This document shows, piece by piece, positions 1 through 9,238 of a DNA stretch of 64,000 nucleotides (positions within the stretch are counted from its first letter, which is position 1; each line of letters opens with the position of its first letter). Location of the stretch: positions 52,436,676 through 52,500,675 of the forward strand of contig OX377205.1 of assembly GCA_947396885.1 (NCBI GenBank). The letters run 5' to 3'. Position numbers and translations under genes: made by a program. The notes under the pieces were generated by a model, which was not told the DNA's origin, did not search any database, and saw only the letters and a program-made list of their open reading frames with translations. The DNA comes from Heligmosomoides polygyrus polygyrus (lineage: Eukaryota; Nematoda; Chromadorea; Rhabditida; Heligmosomidae).

Positions 1-93
1 CGAACTCGCACTAGTGAGCTACATCGCAGCCAATGAGCACTCGGTCCGCAGCTCGTCGGAACTGCTCCAAGTTGGCTCCGCAGCAAAACGTCT

Positions 94-177
94 TGTCATC
101 CGCAGGATTCGAACCTGCGCCCCCCGAAGAGGACTGCGACCTGAACGCAGCGCCTTAGACCACACGGCCAGAATGAC
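94..177 (-). tRNA. tRNA-Leu (CAG), U14 variant
   Basis: U14 replaces the conserved A14 (box A, 8-14 pair); variable-arm A-U pair is G·U. Barcode EG/LI. Confidence 0.8.
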
Positions 178-214
178 ACACCACCTGCTGACTGCCCTCC
201 CTCTGCCGATCTCG

Positions 215-222
215 CACTAGTG
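215..222. other. CACTAGTG palindrome at the unit junction
   Basis: An 8-bp perfect palindrome with a central ACTAGT recurs once per unit in the spacer. It is broken at the starts of units 9693 (cactattg) and 55211, 56653, 60979 and 62009 (cactagag). No function is evident. Confidence 0.6.
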
Positions 223-290
223 AGCTACATCGCAGCCAATGAGCACTCGGTCCGCAGCTCGTCGGAACTGCTCCAAGTTGGCTCCGCAGC

Positions 291-294
291 AAAA
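291..294 (-). terminator. pol III TTTT terminator (reference copy)
   Basis: The 3' trailer on the minus strand is AGACG followed by TTTT, so termination would leave a short trailer for RNase Z. It is the minimal four-T signal and the only T run of four in a consensus unit (s+71 to s+74). Three units lose it. Confidence 0.85.
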
Positions 295-310
295 CGTCTT
301 GTCATCCGCA

Positions 311-321
311 GGATTCGAACC
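311..321 (-). promoter_or_regulatory. pol III box B (reference copy)
   Basis: Minus-strand GGTTCGAATCC is a perfect match to the B-box consensus GGTTCGANTCC bound by TFIIIC. It sits at s+91 to s+101 in each unit. About 40 units have GGTTCGTATCC, five have GGTCCGAATCC and three have GGTTTGAATCC. These lose conserved bases. Confidence 0.9.
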
Positions 322-365
322 TGCGCCCTCCGAAGAGGACTGCGACCTGAACGCAGCGCCTTAGA

Positions 366-376
366 CCACTCGGCCA
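366..376 (-). promoter_or_regulatory. pol III box A (reference copy)
   Basis: Minus-strand TGGCCGAGTGG matches the eukaryotic A-box consensus TRGCNNAGTGG at every fixed position. It spans tRNA positions 8-19 and sits at s+146 to s+156 in each unit. A14 within it is changed in five units, G18 in ten and G19 in three. Confidence 0.9.
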
Positions 377-505
377 GAATGACACATCATCCGATGACTG
401 CCCTCCCTCTGCCGAACTCGCACTAGTGAGCTACATCGCAGCCAATGAGCACTCGGTCCGCAGCTCGTCGGAACTGCTCCAAGTTGGCTCCGCAGCAAAA
501 CGTCT

Positions 506-589
506 TGTCATCCGCAGGATTCGAACCTGCGCCCTCCGAAGAGGACTGCGACCTGAACGCAGCGCCTTAGACCACTCGGCCAGAATGAC
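506..589 (-). tRNA. tRNA-Leu (CAG)
   Basis: Consensus body; EG/PI. Confidence 0.92.
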
Positions 590-711
590 ACATCATCCGC
601 TGACTGCCCTCCCTCTGCCGATCTCGCACTAGTGAGCTACATCGCAGCCAATGAGCACTCGGTCCGCAGCTCGTCGGAACTGCTCCAAGTTGGCTCCGCA
701 GCAAAACGTCT

Positions 712-795
712 TGTCATCCGCAGGACTCGAACCTGCGCCCTCCGAAGAGGACTGCGACCTGAACGCAGCGCCTTAGACCACTCGGCCAGAATGAC
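712..795 (-). tRNA. tRNA-Leu (CAG), G59
   Basis: G59, still a canonical box B; EG/LI. Confidence 0.92.
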
Positions 796-917
796 ACACC
801 ACCTGCTGACTGCCCTCCCTCTGCCGATCTCGCACTAGTGAGCTACATCGCAGCCAATGAGCACTCGGTCCGCAGCTCGTCGGAACTGCTTCAAGTTGGC
901 TCCGCAGCAAAACGTCT

Positions 918-1001
918 TGTCATCCGCAGGATTCGAACCTGCGCCCTCCGAAGAGGACTGCGACCTGAACGCAGCGCCTTAGACCACTCGGCCAGAATGA
1001 C
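918..1001 (-). tRNA. tRNA-Leu (CAG)
   Basis: Consensus body; spacer cttcaag; EG/PN. Confidence 0.92.
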
Positions 1002-1123
1002 ACATCATCCGCTGACTGCCCTCCCTCTGCCGAACTCGCACTAGTGAGCTACATCGCAGCCAATGAGCACTCGGTCCGCAGCTCGTCGGAACTGCTCCAA
1101 GTTGGCTCCGCAGCAAAACGTCT

Positions 1124-1207
1124 TGTCATCCGCAGGATTCGAACCTGCGCCCCCCGAAGAGGACTGCGACCTGAACGCAGCGCCTTAGACCACACGGCCA
1201 GAATGAC
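1124..1207 (-). tRNA. tRNA-Leu (CAG), U14 variant
   Basis: U14 and variable-arm G·U, as in the copy at 94-177; EG/LI. Confidence 0.8.
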
Positions 1208-1329
1208 ACACCACCTGCTGACTGCCCTCCCTCTGCCGATCTCGCACTAGTGAGCTACATCGCAGCCAATGAGCACTCGGTCCGCAGCTCGTCGGAACTG
1301 CTTCAAGTTGGCTCCGCAGCAAAACGTCT

Positions 1330-1413
1330 TGTCATCCGCAGGATTCGAACCTGCGCCCTCCGAAGAGGACTGCGACCTGAACGCAGCGCCTTAGACCACA
1401 CGGCCAGAATGAC
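1330..1413 (-). tRNA. tRNA-Leu (CAG), U14 variant
   Basis: U14 without the variable-arm change; EG/LI. Confidence 0.8.
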
Positions 1414-1535
1414 ACACCACCTGCTGACTGCCCTCCCTCTGCCGATCTCGCACTAGTGAGCTACATCGCAGCCAATGAGCACTCGGTCCGCAGCTCGTCG
1501 GAACTGCTTCAAGTTGGCTCCGCAGCAAAACGTCT

Positions 1536-1619
1536 TGTCATCCGCAGGATTCGAACCTGCGCCCTCCGAAGAGGACTGCGACCTGAACGCAGCGCCTTAG
1601 ACCACTCGGCCAGAATGAC
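1536..1619 (-). tRNA. tRNA-Leu (CAG)
   Basis: Consensus body; spacer cttcaag; EG/LI. Confidence 0.92.
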
Positions 1620-1741
1620 ACACCACCTGCTGACTGCCCTCCCTCTGCCGATCTCGCACTAGTGAGCTACATCGCAGCCAATGAGCACTCGGTCCGCAGC
1701 TCGTCGGAACTGCTCCAAGTCGGCTCCGCAGCAAAACGTCT

Positions 1742-1825
1742 TGTCATCCGCAGGATACGAACCTGCGCCCTCCGAAGAGGACTGCGACCTGAACGCAGCG
1801 CCTTAGACCACTCGGCCAGAATGAC
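1742..1825 (-). tRNA. tRNA-Leu (CAG), U58 variant
   Basis: U58 replaces the near-universal A58 of the T loop and box B; EG/PN. Confidence 0.75.
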
Positions 1826-1947
1826 ACATCATCCGCTGACTGCCCTCCCTCTGCCGAACTCGCACTAGTGAGCTACATCGCAGCCAATGAGCACTCGGTC
1901 CGCAGCTCGTCGGAACTGCTCCAAGTCGGCTCCGCAGCAAAACGTCT

Positions 1948-2031
1948 TGTCATCCGCAGGATACGAACCTGCGCCCTCCGAAGAGGACTGCGACCTGAAC
2001 GCAGCGCCTTAGACCACTCGGCCAGAATGAC
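1948..2031 (-). tRNA. tRNA-Leu (CAG), U58 variant
   Basis: U58; EG/PI. Second of three consecutive U58 units. Confidence 0.75.
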
Positions 2032-2153
2032 ACATCATCCGCTGACTGCCCTCCCTCTGCCGATCTCGCACTAGTGAGCTACATCGCAGCCAATGAGCAC
2101 TCGGTCCGCAGCTCGTCGGAACTGCTCCAAGTCGGCTCCGCAGCAAAACGTCT

Positions 2154-2237
2154 TGTCATCCGCAGGATACGAACCTGCGCCCTCCGAAGAGGACTGCGAC
2201 CTGAACGCAGCGCCTTAGACCACTCGGCCAGAATGAC
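2154..2237 (-). tRNA. tRNA-Leu (CAG), U58 variant
   Basis: U58; EG/MN. Third of three consecutive U58 units. Confidence 0.75.
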
Positions 2238-2359
2238 ACATCATCCGATGACTGCCCTCCCTCTGCCGAACTCGCACTAGTGAGCTACATCGCATCCAAT
2301 GAGCACTCGGTCCGCAGCTCGTCGGATCTGCTCCAAGTTGGCTCCACAGCAAAACGTCT

Positions 2360-2443
2360 TGTCATCCGCAGGATTCGAACCTGCGCCCTCCGAAGAGGAC
2401 TGCGACCTGAACGCAGCGCCTTAGACCACTCGGCCAGAATGAC
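2360..2443 (-). tRNA. tRNA-Leu (CAG)
   Basis: Consensus body; spacer gcatccaat; DA/PN. Confidence 0.92.
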
Positions 2444-2565
2444 ACATCATCCGCTGACTGCCCTCCCTCTGCCGAACTCGCACTAGTGAGCTACATCGCA
2501 GCCAATGAGCACTCGGTCCGCAGCACGTCGGAACTGCTCCAAGTTGGCTCCGCAGCAAAACGTCT

Positions 2566-2649
2566 TGTCATCCGCAGGATTCGAACCTGCGCCCTCCGAA
2601 GAGGACTGCGACCTGAACGCAGGGCCTTAGACCACTCGGCCAGAATGAC
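2566..2649 (-). tRNA. tRNA-Leu (CAG), C26
   Basis: C26 instead of G26 between D and anticodon stems; EG/LI. Confidence 0.88.
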
Positions 2650-2771
2650 ACACCACCTGCTGACTGCCCTCCCTCTGCCGATCTCGCACTAGTGAGCTAC
2701 ATCGCAGCCAATGAGCACTCGGTCCGCAGCTCGTCGGAACTGCTCCAAGTTGGCTCCGCAGCAAAACGTCT

Positions 2772-2855
2772 TGTCATCCGCAGGACTCGAACTTGCGCCC
2801 TCCGAAGAGGACTGCGACCTGAACGCAGCGCCTTAGACCACTCGGCCAGAATGAC
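2772..2855 (-). tRNA. tRNA-Leu (CAG), G59 and A52
   Basis: G59; A52 gives an A·C mismatch in the T stem and alters box B; EG/LI. Confidence 0.82.
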
Positions 2856-2977
2856 ACACCACCTGCTGACTGCCCTCCCTCTGCCGATCTCGCACTAGTG
2901 AGCTACATCGCAGCCAATGAGCACTCGGTCCGCAGCTCGTCGGAACTGCTCCAAGTTGGCTCCGCAGCAAAACGTCT

Positions 2978-3061
2978 TGTCATCCGCAGGACTCGAACCT
3001 GCGCCCTCCGAAGAGGACTGCGACCTGAACGCAGCGCCTTAGACCACTCGGCCAGAATGAC
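2978..3061 (-). tRNA. tRNA-Leu (CAG), G59
   Basis: G59; leader change ctctgtcg; EG/LI. Confidence 0.92.
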
Positions 3062-3183
3062 ACACCACCTGCTGACTGCCCTCCCTCTGTCGATCTCGCA
3101 CTAGTGAGCTACATCGCAGCCAATGAGCACTCGGTCCGCAGCTCGTCGGAACTGCTTCAAGTTGGCTCCGCAGCAAAACGTCT

Positions 3184-3267
3184 TGTCATCCGCAGGATTC
3201 GAACCTGCGCCCTCCGAAGAGGACTGCGACCTGAACGCAGCGCCTTAGACCACTCGGCCAGAATGAC
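3184..3267 (-). tRNA. tRNA-Leu (CAG)
   Basis: Consensus body; spacer cttcaag; EG/PN. Confidence 0.92.
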
Positions 3268-3389
3268 ACATCATCCGCTGACTGCCCTCCCTCTGCCGAA
3301 CTCGCACTAGTGAGCTACATCGCAGCCAATGAGCACTCGGTCCGCAGCTCGTCGGAACTGCTCCAAGTTGGCTCCGCAGCAAAACGTCT

Positions 3390-3473
3390 TGTCATCCGCA
3401 GGATTCGAACCTGCGCCCCCCGAAGAGGACTGCGACCTGAACGCAGCGCCTTAGACCACACGGCCAGAATGAC
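3390..3473 (-). tRNA. tRNA-Leu (CAG), U14 variant
   Basis: U14 and variable-arm G·U; EG/LI. Confidence 0.8.
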
Positions 3474-3595
3474 ACACCACCTGCTGACTGCCCTCCCTCT
3501 GCCGATCTCGCACTAGTGAGCTACATCGCAGCCAATGAGCACTCGGTCCGCAGCTCGTCGGAACTGCTCCAAGTTGGCTCCGCAGCAAAACGTCT

Positions 3596-3679
3596 TGTCA
3601 TCCGCAGGATTCGAACCTGCGCCCTCCGAAGAGGACTGCGACCTGAACGCAGCGCCTTAGACCACTCGGCCAGAATGAC
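3596..3679 (-). tRNA. tRNA-Leu (CAG)
   Basis: Consensus body; EG/MN. Confidence 0.92.
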
Positions 3680-3801
3680 ACATCATCCGATGACTGCCCT
3701 CCCTCTGCCGAACTCGCACTAGTGAGCTACATCGCAGCCAATGAGCACTCGGTCCGCAGCTCGTCGGAACTGCTCCAAGTTGGCTCCGCAGCAAAACGTC
3801 T

Positions 3802-3885
3802 TGTCATCCGCAGGATACGAACCTGCGCCCTCCGAAGAGGACTGCGACCTGAACGCAGCGCCTTAGACCACTCGGCCAGAATGAC
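3802..3885 (-). tRNA. tRNA-Leu (CAG), U58 variant
   Basis: U58; EG/LI. Confidence 0.75.
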
Positions 3886-4007
3886 ACACCACCTGCTGAC
3901 TGCCCTCCCTCTGCCGATCTCGCACTAGTGAGCTACATCGCAGCCAATGAGCACTCGGTCCGCAGCTCGTCGGAACTGCTCCAAGTTGGCTCCGCAGCAA
4001 AACGTCT

Positions 4008-4091
4008 TGTCATCCGCAGGATTCGAACTTGCGCCCCCCGAAGAGGACTGCGACCTGAACGCAGCGCCTTAGACCACACGGCCAGAATGAC
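4008..4091 (-). tRNA. tRNA-Leu (CAG), U14 and A52
   Basis: U14, A52 mismatch in the T stem, variable-arm G·U; EG/LI. Probably impaired. Confidence 0.75.
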
Positions 4092-4213
4092 ACACCACCT
4101 GCTGACTGCCCTCCCTCTGCCGATCTCGCACTAGTGAGCTACATCGCAGCCAATGAGCACTCGGTCCGCAGCTCGTCGGATCTGCTCCAAGTTGGCTCCA
4201 CAGCAAAACGTCT

Positions 4214-4297
4214 TGTCATCCGCAGGATTCGAACCTGCGCCCTCCGAAGAGGACTGCGACCTGAACGCAGGGCCTTAGACCACTCGGCCAGAATGGC
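4214..4297 (-). tRNA. tRNA-Leu (CAG), C2 and C26
   Basis: C2 gives C·A at acceptor pair 2-71; C26; DA/LI. Confidence 0.8.
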
Positions 4298-4419
4298 ACA
4301 CCACCTGCTGACTGCCCTCCCTCTGCCGATCTCGCACTAGTGAGCTACATCGCAGCCAATGAGCACTCGGTCCGCAGCTCGTCGGAACTGCTCCAAGTTG
4401 GCTCCGCAGCAAAACGTCT

Positions 4420-4503
4420 TGTCATCCGCAGGATTCGAACCTGCGCCCTCCGAAGAGGACTGCGACCTGAACGCAGCGCCTTAGACCACTCGGCCAGAAT
4501 GAC
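4420..4503 (-). tRNA. tRNA-Leu (CAG)
   Basis: Consensus body; EG/MN. Confidence 0.92.
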
Positions 4504-4625
4504 ACATCATCCGATGACTGCCCTCCCTCTGCCGAACTCGCACTAGTGAGCTACATCGCAGCCAATGAGCACTCGGTCCGCAGCTCGTCGGAACTGCTCC
4601 AAGTTGGCTCCGCAGCAAAACGTCT

Positions 4626-4709
4626 TGTCATCCGCAGGATTCGAACCTGCGCCCTCCGAAGAGGACTGCGACCTGAACGCAGCGCCTTAGACCACTCGGC
4701 CAGAATGAC
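4626..4709 (-). tRNA. tRNA-Leu (CAG)
   Basis: Consensus body; EG/LI. Confidence 0.92.
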
Positions 4710-4831
4710 ACACCACCTGCTGACTGCCCTCCCTCTGCCGATCTCGCACTAGTGAGCTACATCGCAGCCAATGAGCACTCGGTCCGCAGCTCGTCGGAAC
4801 TGCTCCAAGTTGGCTCCGCAGCAAAACGTCT

Positions 4832-4915
4832 TGTCATCCGCAGGATACGAACCTGCGCCCTCCGAAGAGGACTGCGACCTGAACGCAGCGCCTTAGACCA
4901 CTCGGCCAGAATGAC
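4832..4915 (-). tRNA. tRNA-Leu (CAG), U58 variant
   Basis: U58; EG/PN. Confidence 0.75.
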
Positions 4916-5037
4916 ACATCATCCGCTGACTGCCCTCCCTCTGCCGAACTCGCACTAGTGAGCTACATCGCAGCCAATGAGCACTCGGTCCGCAGCTCGT
5001 CGGATCTGCTCCAAGTTGGCTCCACAGCAAAACGTCT

Positions 5038-5121
5038 TGTCATCCGCAGGATTCGAACCTGCGCCCTCCGAAGAGGACTGCGACCTGAACGCAGCGCCTT
5101 AGACCACTCGGCCAGAATGAC
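5038..5121 (-). tRNA. tRNA-Leu (CAG)
   Basis: Consensus body; DA/PI. Confidence 0.92.
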
Positions 5122-5243
5122 ACATCATCCGCTGACTGCCCTCCCTCTGCCGATCTCGCACTAGTGAGCTACATCGCAGCCAATGAGCACTCGGTCCGCA
5201 GCTTGTCGTATCTGCTCCAAGTTGGCTCCACAGCAAAACGTCT

Positions 5244-5327
5244 TGTCATCCGCAGGATTCGAACCTGCGCCCTCCGAAGAGGACTGCGACCTGAACGCAG
5301 CGCCTTAGACCACTCGGCCAGAACGAC
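5244..5327 (-). tRNA. tRNA-Leu (CAG), G4
   Basis: G4 makes a G·U acceptor pair; spacer gcttgtcg; YA/LI. Confidence 0.9.
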
Positions 5328-5449
5328 ACACCACCTGCTGACTGCCCTCCCTCTGCCGATCTCGCACTAGTGAGCTACATCGCAGCCAATGAGCACTCGG
5401 TCCGCAGCTCGTCGGAACTGCTCCAAGTTGGCTCCGCAGCAAAACGTCT

Positions 5450-5532
5450 TGTCATCCGCAGGATTCGAACCTGCGCCCTCCGAAGAGGACTGCGACCTGA
5501 ACGCAGCCCTTAGACCACTCGGCCAGAATGAC
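5450..5532 (-). tRNA. tRNA-Leu (CAG), one-base D-stem deletion
   Basis: 83 nt: GGCGCTG is GGGCTG, so one base at positions 25-26 is lost and the 10-25 pair or base 26 goes with it. Likely impaired or pseudogene; EG/LI. Confidence 0.7.
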
Positions 5533-5654
5533 ACACCACCTGCTGACTGCCCTCCCTCTGCCGATCTCGCACTAGTGAGCTACATCGCAGCCAATGAGCA
5601 CTCGGACCGCAGCTCGTCGGATCTGCTCCAAGTTGGCTCCACAGCAAAACGACT

Positions 5655-5737
5655 TGTCATCCGCAGGATTCGAACCTGCGCCCTCCGAAGAGGACTGCGA
5701 CCTGAACGCAGCCCTTAGACCACTCGGCCAGAATGAC
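5655..5737 (-). tRNA. tRNA-Leu (CAG), one-base D-stem deletion
   Basis: Same deletion as the copy at 5450-5532; trailer change cgacttg; DA/LI. Confidence 0.7.
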
Positions 5738-5859
5738 ACACCACCTGCTGACTGCCCTCCCTCTGCCGATCTCGCACTAGTGAGCTACATCGCAGCCAAT
5801 GAGCACTCGGACCGCAGCTCGTCGGATCTGCTCCAAGTTGGCTCCACAGCAAAACGACT

Positions 5860-5943
5860 TGTCATCCGCAGGATTCGAACCTGCGCCCTCCGAAGAGGAC
5901 TGCGACCTGAACGCAGCGCCTTAGACCACTCGGCCAGAATGAC
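5860..5943 (-). tRNA. tRNA-Leu (CAG)
   Basis: Consensus body; trailer change cgacttg; DA/PI. Confidence 0.92.
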
Positions 5944-6065
5944 ACATCATCCGCTGACTGCCCTCCCTCTGCCGATCTCGCACTAGTGAGCTACATCGCA
6001 GCCAATGAGCACTCGGTCCGCAGCTCGTCGTATCTGCTCCAAGTTGGCTCCACAGCAAAACGTCT

Positions 6066-6149
6066 TGTCATCCGCAGGATTCGAACCTGCGCCCTCCGAA
6101 GAGGACTGCGACCTGAACGCAGCGCCTTAGACCACTCGGCCAGAATGAC
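6066..6149 (-). tRNA. tRNA-Leu (CAG)
   Basis: Consensus body; YA/MN. Confidence 0.92.
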
Positions 6150-6271
6150 ACATCATCCGATGACTGCCCTCCCTCTGCCGAACTCGCACTAGTGAGCTAC
6201 ATCGCAGCCAATGAGCACTCGGTCCGCAGCTCGTCGGAACTGCTCCAAGTTGGCTCCGCAGCAAAACGTCT

Positions 6272-6355
6272 TGTCATCCGCAGGATTCGAACCTGCGCCC
6301 TCCGAAGAGGATTGCGACCTGAACGCAGCGCCTTAGACCACTCGGCCAGAATGAC
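6272..6355 (-). tRNA. tRNA-Leu (CAG), A43
   Basis: A43 gives C27·A43 at the outer anticodon-stem pair; EG/LI. Confidence 0.85.
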
Positions 6356-6477
6356 ACACCACCTGCTGACTGCCCTCCCTCTGCCGATCTCGCACTAGTG
6401 AGCTACATCGCAGCCAATGAGCACTCGGTCCGCAGCTCGTCGGAACTGCTCCAAGTTGGCTCCGCAGCAAAACGTCT

Positions 6478-6561
6478 TGTCATCCGCAGGATTCGAACCT
6501 GCGCCCTCCGAAGAGGATTGCGACCTGAACGCAGCGCCTTAGACCACTCGGCCAGAATGAC
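6478..6561 (-). tRNA. tRNA-Leu (CAG), A43
   Basis: A43; EG/LI. Confidence 0.85.
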
Positions 6562-6683
6562 ACACCACCTGCTGACTGCCCTCCCTCTGCCGATCTCGCA
6601 CTAGTGAGCTACATCGCAGCCAATGAGCACTCGGTCCGCAGCTCGTCGTATCTGCTCCAAGTTGGCTCCACAGCAAAACGTCT

Positions 6684-6767
6684 TGTCATCCGCAGGATTC
6701 GAACCTGCGCCCTCCGAAGAGGACTGCGACCTGAACGCAGCGCCTTAGACCACTCGGCCAGAATGAC
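6684..6767 (-). tRNA. tRNA-Leu (CAG)
   Basis: Consensus body; YA/MN. Confidence 0.92.
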
Positions 6768-6889
6768 ACATCATCCGATGACTGCCCTCCCTCTGCCGAA
6801 CTCGCACTAGTGAGCTACATCGCAGCCAATGAGCACTCGGTCCGCAGCTCGTCGGAACTGCTCCAAGTTGGCTCCGCAGCAAAACGTCT

Positions 6890-6973
6890 TGTCATCCGCA
6901 GGATTCGAACCTGCGCCCTCCGAAGAGGATTGCGACCTGAACGCAGCGCCTTAGACCACTCGGCCAGAATGAC
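6890..6973 (-). tRNA. tRNA-Leu (CAG), A43
   Basis: A43; EG/LI. Confidence 0.85.
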
Positions 6974-7095
6974 ACACCACCTGCTGACTGCCCTCCCTCT
7001 GCCGATCTCGCACTAGTGAGCTACATCGCAGCCAATGAGCACTCGGTCCGCAGCTCGTCGGAACTGCTCCAAGTTGGCTCCGCAGCAAAACGTCT

Positions 7096-7179
7096 TGTCA
7101 TCCGCAGGATTCGAACCTGCGCCCTCCGAAGAGGATTGCGACCTGAACGCAGCGCCTTAGACCACTCGGCCAGAATGAC
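7096..7179 (-). tRNA. tRNA-Leu (CAG), A43
   Basis: A43; EG/LI. Confidence 0.85.
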
Positions 7180-7301
7180 ACACCACCTGCTGACTGCCCT
7201 CCCTCTGCCGATCTCGCACTAGTGAGCTACATCGCAGCCAATGAGCACTCGGACCGCAGCTCGTCGGATCTGCTCCAAGTTGGCTCCGCAGCAAAACGTC
7301 T

Positions 7302-7385
7302 TGTCATCCGCAGGATTCGAACCTGCGCCCTCCGAAGAGGACTGCGACCTGAACGCAGCGCCTTAGACCACTCGGCCAGAATGAC
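7302..7385 (-). tRNA. tRNA-Leu (CAG)
   Basis: Consensus body; DG/LI, a mixed spacer type. Confidence 0.92.
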
Positions 7386-7507
7386 ACACCACCTGCTGAC
7401 TGCCCTCCCTCTGCCGATCTCGCACTAGTGAGCTACATCGCAGCCAATGAGCACTCGGTCCGCAGCTCGTCGGAAGTGCTCCAAGTTGGCTCCACAGCAA
7501 AACGTCT

Positions 7508-7591
7508 TGTCATCCGCAGGATTCGAACCTGCGCCCTCCGAAGAGGACTGCGACCTGAACGCAGCGCCTTAGACCACTCGGCCAGAATGAC
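7508..7591 (-). tRNA. tRNA-Leu (CAG)
   Basis: Consensus body; spacer gaagtgctcc; EA/PN. Confidence 0.92.
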
Positions 7592-7713
7592 ACATCATCC
7601 GCTGACTGCCCTCCCTCTGCCGAACTCGCACTAGTGAGCTACATCGCAGCCAATGAGCACTCGGTCCGCAGCTCGTCGGATCTGCTCCAAGTTGGCTCCA
7701 CAGCAAAACGTCT

Positions 7714-7797
7714 TGTCATCCGCAGGATTCGAACCTGCGCCCTCCGAAGAGGACTGCGACCTGAACGCAGCGCCTTAGACCACTCGGCCAGAACGAC
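7714..7797 (-). tRNA. tRNA-Leu (CAG), G4
   Basis: G4·U69; DA/LI. Confidence 0.9.
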
Positions 7798-7919
7798 ACA
7801 CCACCTGCTGACTGCCCTCCCTCTGCCGATCTCGCACTAGTGAGCTACATCGCAGCCAATGAGCACGCGGTCCGCAGCTCGTCGGAACTGCTCCAAGTTG
7901 GCTCCGCAGCAAAACGTCT

Positions 7920-8003
7920 TGTCATCCGCAGGATTCGAACCTGCGCCCTCCGAAGAGGACTGCGACCTGAACGCAGCGCCTTAGACCACTCGGCCAGAAC
8001 GAC
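7920..8003 (-). tRNA. tRNA-Leu (CAG), G4
   Basis: G4·U69; spacer gagcacgcgg; EG/PI. Confidence 0.9.
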
Positions 8004-8125
8004 ACATCATCCGCTGACTGCCCTCCCTCTGCCGATCTCGCACTAGTGAGCTACATCGCAGCCAATGAGCACTCGGACCGCAGCTCGTCGGATCTGCTCC
8101 AAGTTGGCTCCACAGCAAAACGACT

Positions 8126-8208
8126 TGTCATCCGCAGGATTCGAACCTGCGCCCTCCGAAGAGGACTGCGACCTGAACGCAGCCCTTAGACCACTCGGCC
8201 AGAATGAC
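8126..8208 (-). tRNA. tRNA-Leu (CAG), one-base D-stem deletion
   Basis: Third copy of the 83-nt deletion form; DA/LI. Confidence 0.7.
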
Positions 8209-8330
8209 ACACCACCTGCTGACTGCCCTCCCTCTGCCGATCTCGCACTAGTGAGCTACATCGCAGCCAATGAGCACTCGGACCGCAGCTCGTCGGATCT
8301 GCTCCAAGTTGGCTCCACAGCAAAACGACT

Positions 8331-8414
8331 TGTCATCCGCAGGATTCGAACCTGCGCCCTCCGAAGAGGACTGCGACCTGAACGCAGCGCCTTAGACCAC
8401 TCGGCCAGAATGAC
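8331..8414 (-). tRNA. tRNA-Leu (CAG)
   Basis: Consensus body; trailer change cgacttg; DA/PI. Confidence 0.92.
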
Positions 8415-8536
8415 ACATCATCCGCTGACTGCCCTCCCTCTGCCGATCTCGCACTAGTGAGCTACATCGCAGCCAATGAGCACTCGGTCCGCAGCTCGTC
8501 GTATCTGCTCCAAGTTGGCTCCACAGCAAAACGTCT

Positions 8537-8620
8537 TGTCATCCGCAGGATTCGAACCTGCGCCCTCCGAAGAGGATTGCGACCTGAACGCAGCGCCTTA
8601 GACCACTCGGCCAGAATGAC
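8537..8620 (-). tRNA. tRNA-Leu (CAG), A43
   Basis: A43; YA/LI, a recombinant of spacer and gene type. Confidence 0.85.
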
Positions 8621-8742
8621 ACACCACCTGCTGACTGCCCTCCCTCTGCCGATCTCGCACTAGTGAGCTACATCGCAGCCAATGAGCACTCGGTCCGCAG
8701 CTCGTCGTATCTGCTCCAAGTTGGCTCCACAGCAAAACGTCT

Positions 8743-8826
8743 TGTCATCCGCAGGATTCGAACCTGCGCCCTCCGAAGAGGACTGCGACCTGAACGCAGC
8801 GCCTTAGACCACTCGGCCAGAATGAC
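8743..8826 (-). tRNA. tRNA-Leu (CAG)
   Basis: Consensus body; YA/MN. Confidence 0.92.
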
Positions 8827-8948
8827 ACATCATCCGATGACTGCCCTCCCTCTGCCGAACTCGCACTAGTGAGCTACATCGCAGCCAATGAGCACTCGGT
8901 CCGCAGCTCGTCGGAACTGCTCCAAGTTGGCTCCGCAGCAAAACGTCT

Positions 8949-9032
8949 TGTCATCCGCAGGATTCGAACCTGCGCCCTCCGAAGAGGATTGCGACCTGAA
9001 CGCAGCGCCTTAGACCACTCGGCCAGAATGAC
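8949..9032 (-). tRNA. tRNA-Leu (CAG), A43
   Basis: A43; EG/LI. Confidence 0.85.
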
Positions 9033-9154
9033 ACACCACCTGCTGACTGCCCTCCCTCTGCCGATCTCGCACTAGTGAGCTACATCGCAGCCAATGAGCA
9101 CTCGGTCCGCAGCTCGTCGGAACTGCTCCAAGTTGGCTCCGCAGCAAAACGTCT

Positions 9155-9238
9155 TGTCATCCGCAGGATTCGAACCTGCGCCCTCCGAAGAGGATTGCGA
9201 CCTGAACGCAGCGCCTTAGACCACTCGGCCAGAATGAC
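9155..9238 (-). tRNA. tRNA-Leu (CAG), A43
   Basis: A43; EG/LI. Confidence 0.85.

Larger units (their letters stand above)
300..383 (-). tRNA. tRNA-Leu (CAG), consensus reference copy
   Basis: This is the reference copy for the array. Read on the minus strand, the 84-nt gene folds as a class II cloverleaf: 7-bp acceptor stem (GTCATTC with GGATGAC, one U-G pair), 3-bp D stem (GCC/GGC) with G18 G19 in the loop, 5-bp anticodon stem (CTGCG/CGCAG), loop TTCAGGT with anticodon CAG, a variable arm (CCTC/GAGG closed by TTCG), 5-bp T stem (GCAGG/CCTGC), loop TTCGAAT, and A73. A long variable arm plus A73 fits leucine identity in eukaryotes. There is no intron in the anticodon loop and no encoded CCA. 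The product would carry leucine to CUG codons. Serine tRNA also has a long variable arm, but the CAG anticodon excludes it. Barcode EG/MN. Confidence 0.95.
5370..5779 (-). repeat. two 205-bp units with the D-stem deletion
   Basis: Adjacent units 5370 and 5575 each read agccctt instead of agcgcctt in the gene, a one-base loss. The 5575-5780 pair is repeated almost exactly at 8046-8456, so the deletion was spread by copying. Confidence 0.85.
5986..7221 (-). repeat. three-unit (618-bp) higher-order repeat, two copies
   Basis: Unit order YA/MN consensus, EG/LI A43, EG/LI A43 occurs at 5986-6603 and again at 6604-7221. It recurs at 8663-9280, followed by one more A43 unit at 9281. Confidence 0.85.

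Noticed and set aside
14..220. 68-aa open frame starting GTG in nearly every unit (repeated about 280 times)
   Set aside because: It lies antisense over the tRNA gene, starts at the G of the previous frame's TAG, and stays open only because the unit is 3n+2 long and repeated. Base changes follow tRNA and spacer subfamilies, not codons. No start context or family resemblance.
250..290. CCAAT motif and upstream TATA-like elements in the spacer
   Set aside because: The plus-strand ccaat lies downstream of the gene on the transcribed strand, and no TATA-like sequence precedes the 5' end; the internal boxes suffice.
300..383. Bacterial or organellar tRNA-Leu
   Set aside because: No encoded CCA, perfect eukaryotic A and B boxes, TTTT just downstream, and a large tandem array.
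300..383. tRNA-Ser or selenocysteine tRNA
   Set aside because: The long variable arm is shared, but the anticodon is CAG (or UAG, CAA), the acceptor stem is 7 bp and position 73 is A.
300..383. Intron in the anticodon loop
   Set aside because: The anticodon stem and 7-nt loop are continuous in every copy read; no extra bases after position 37.
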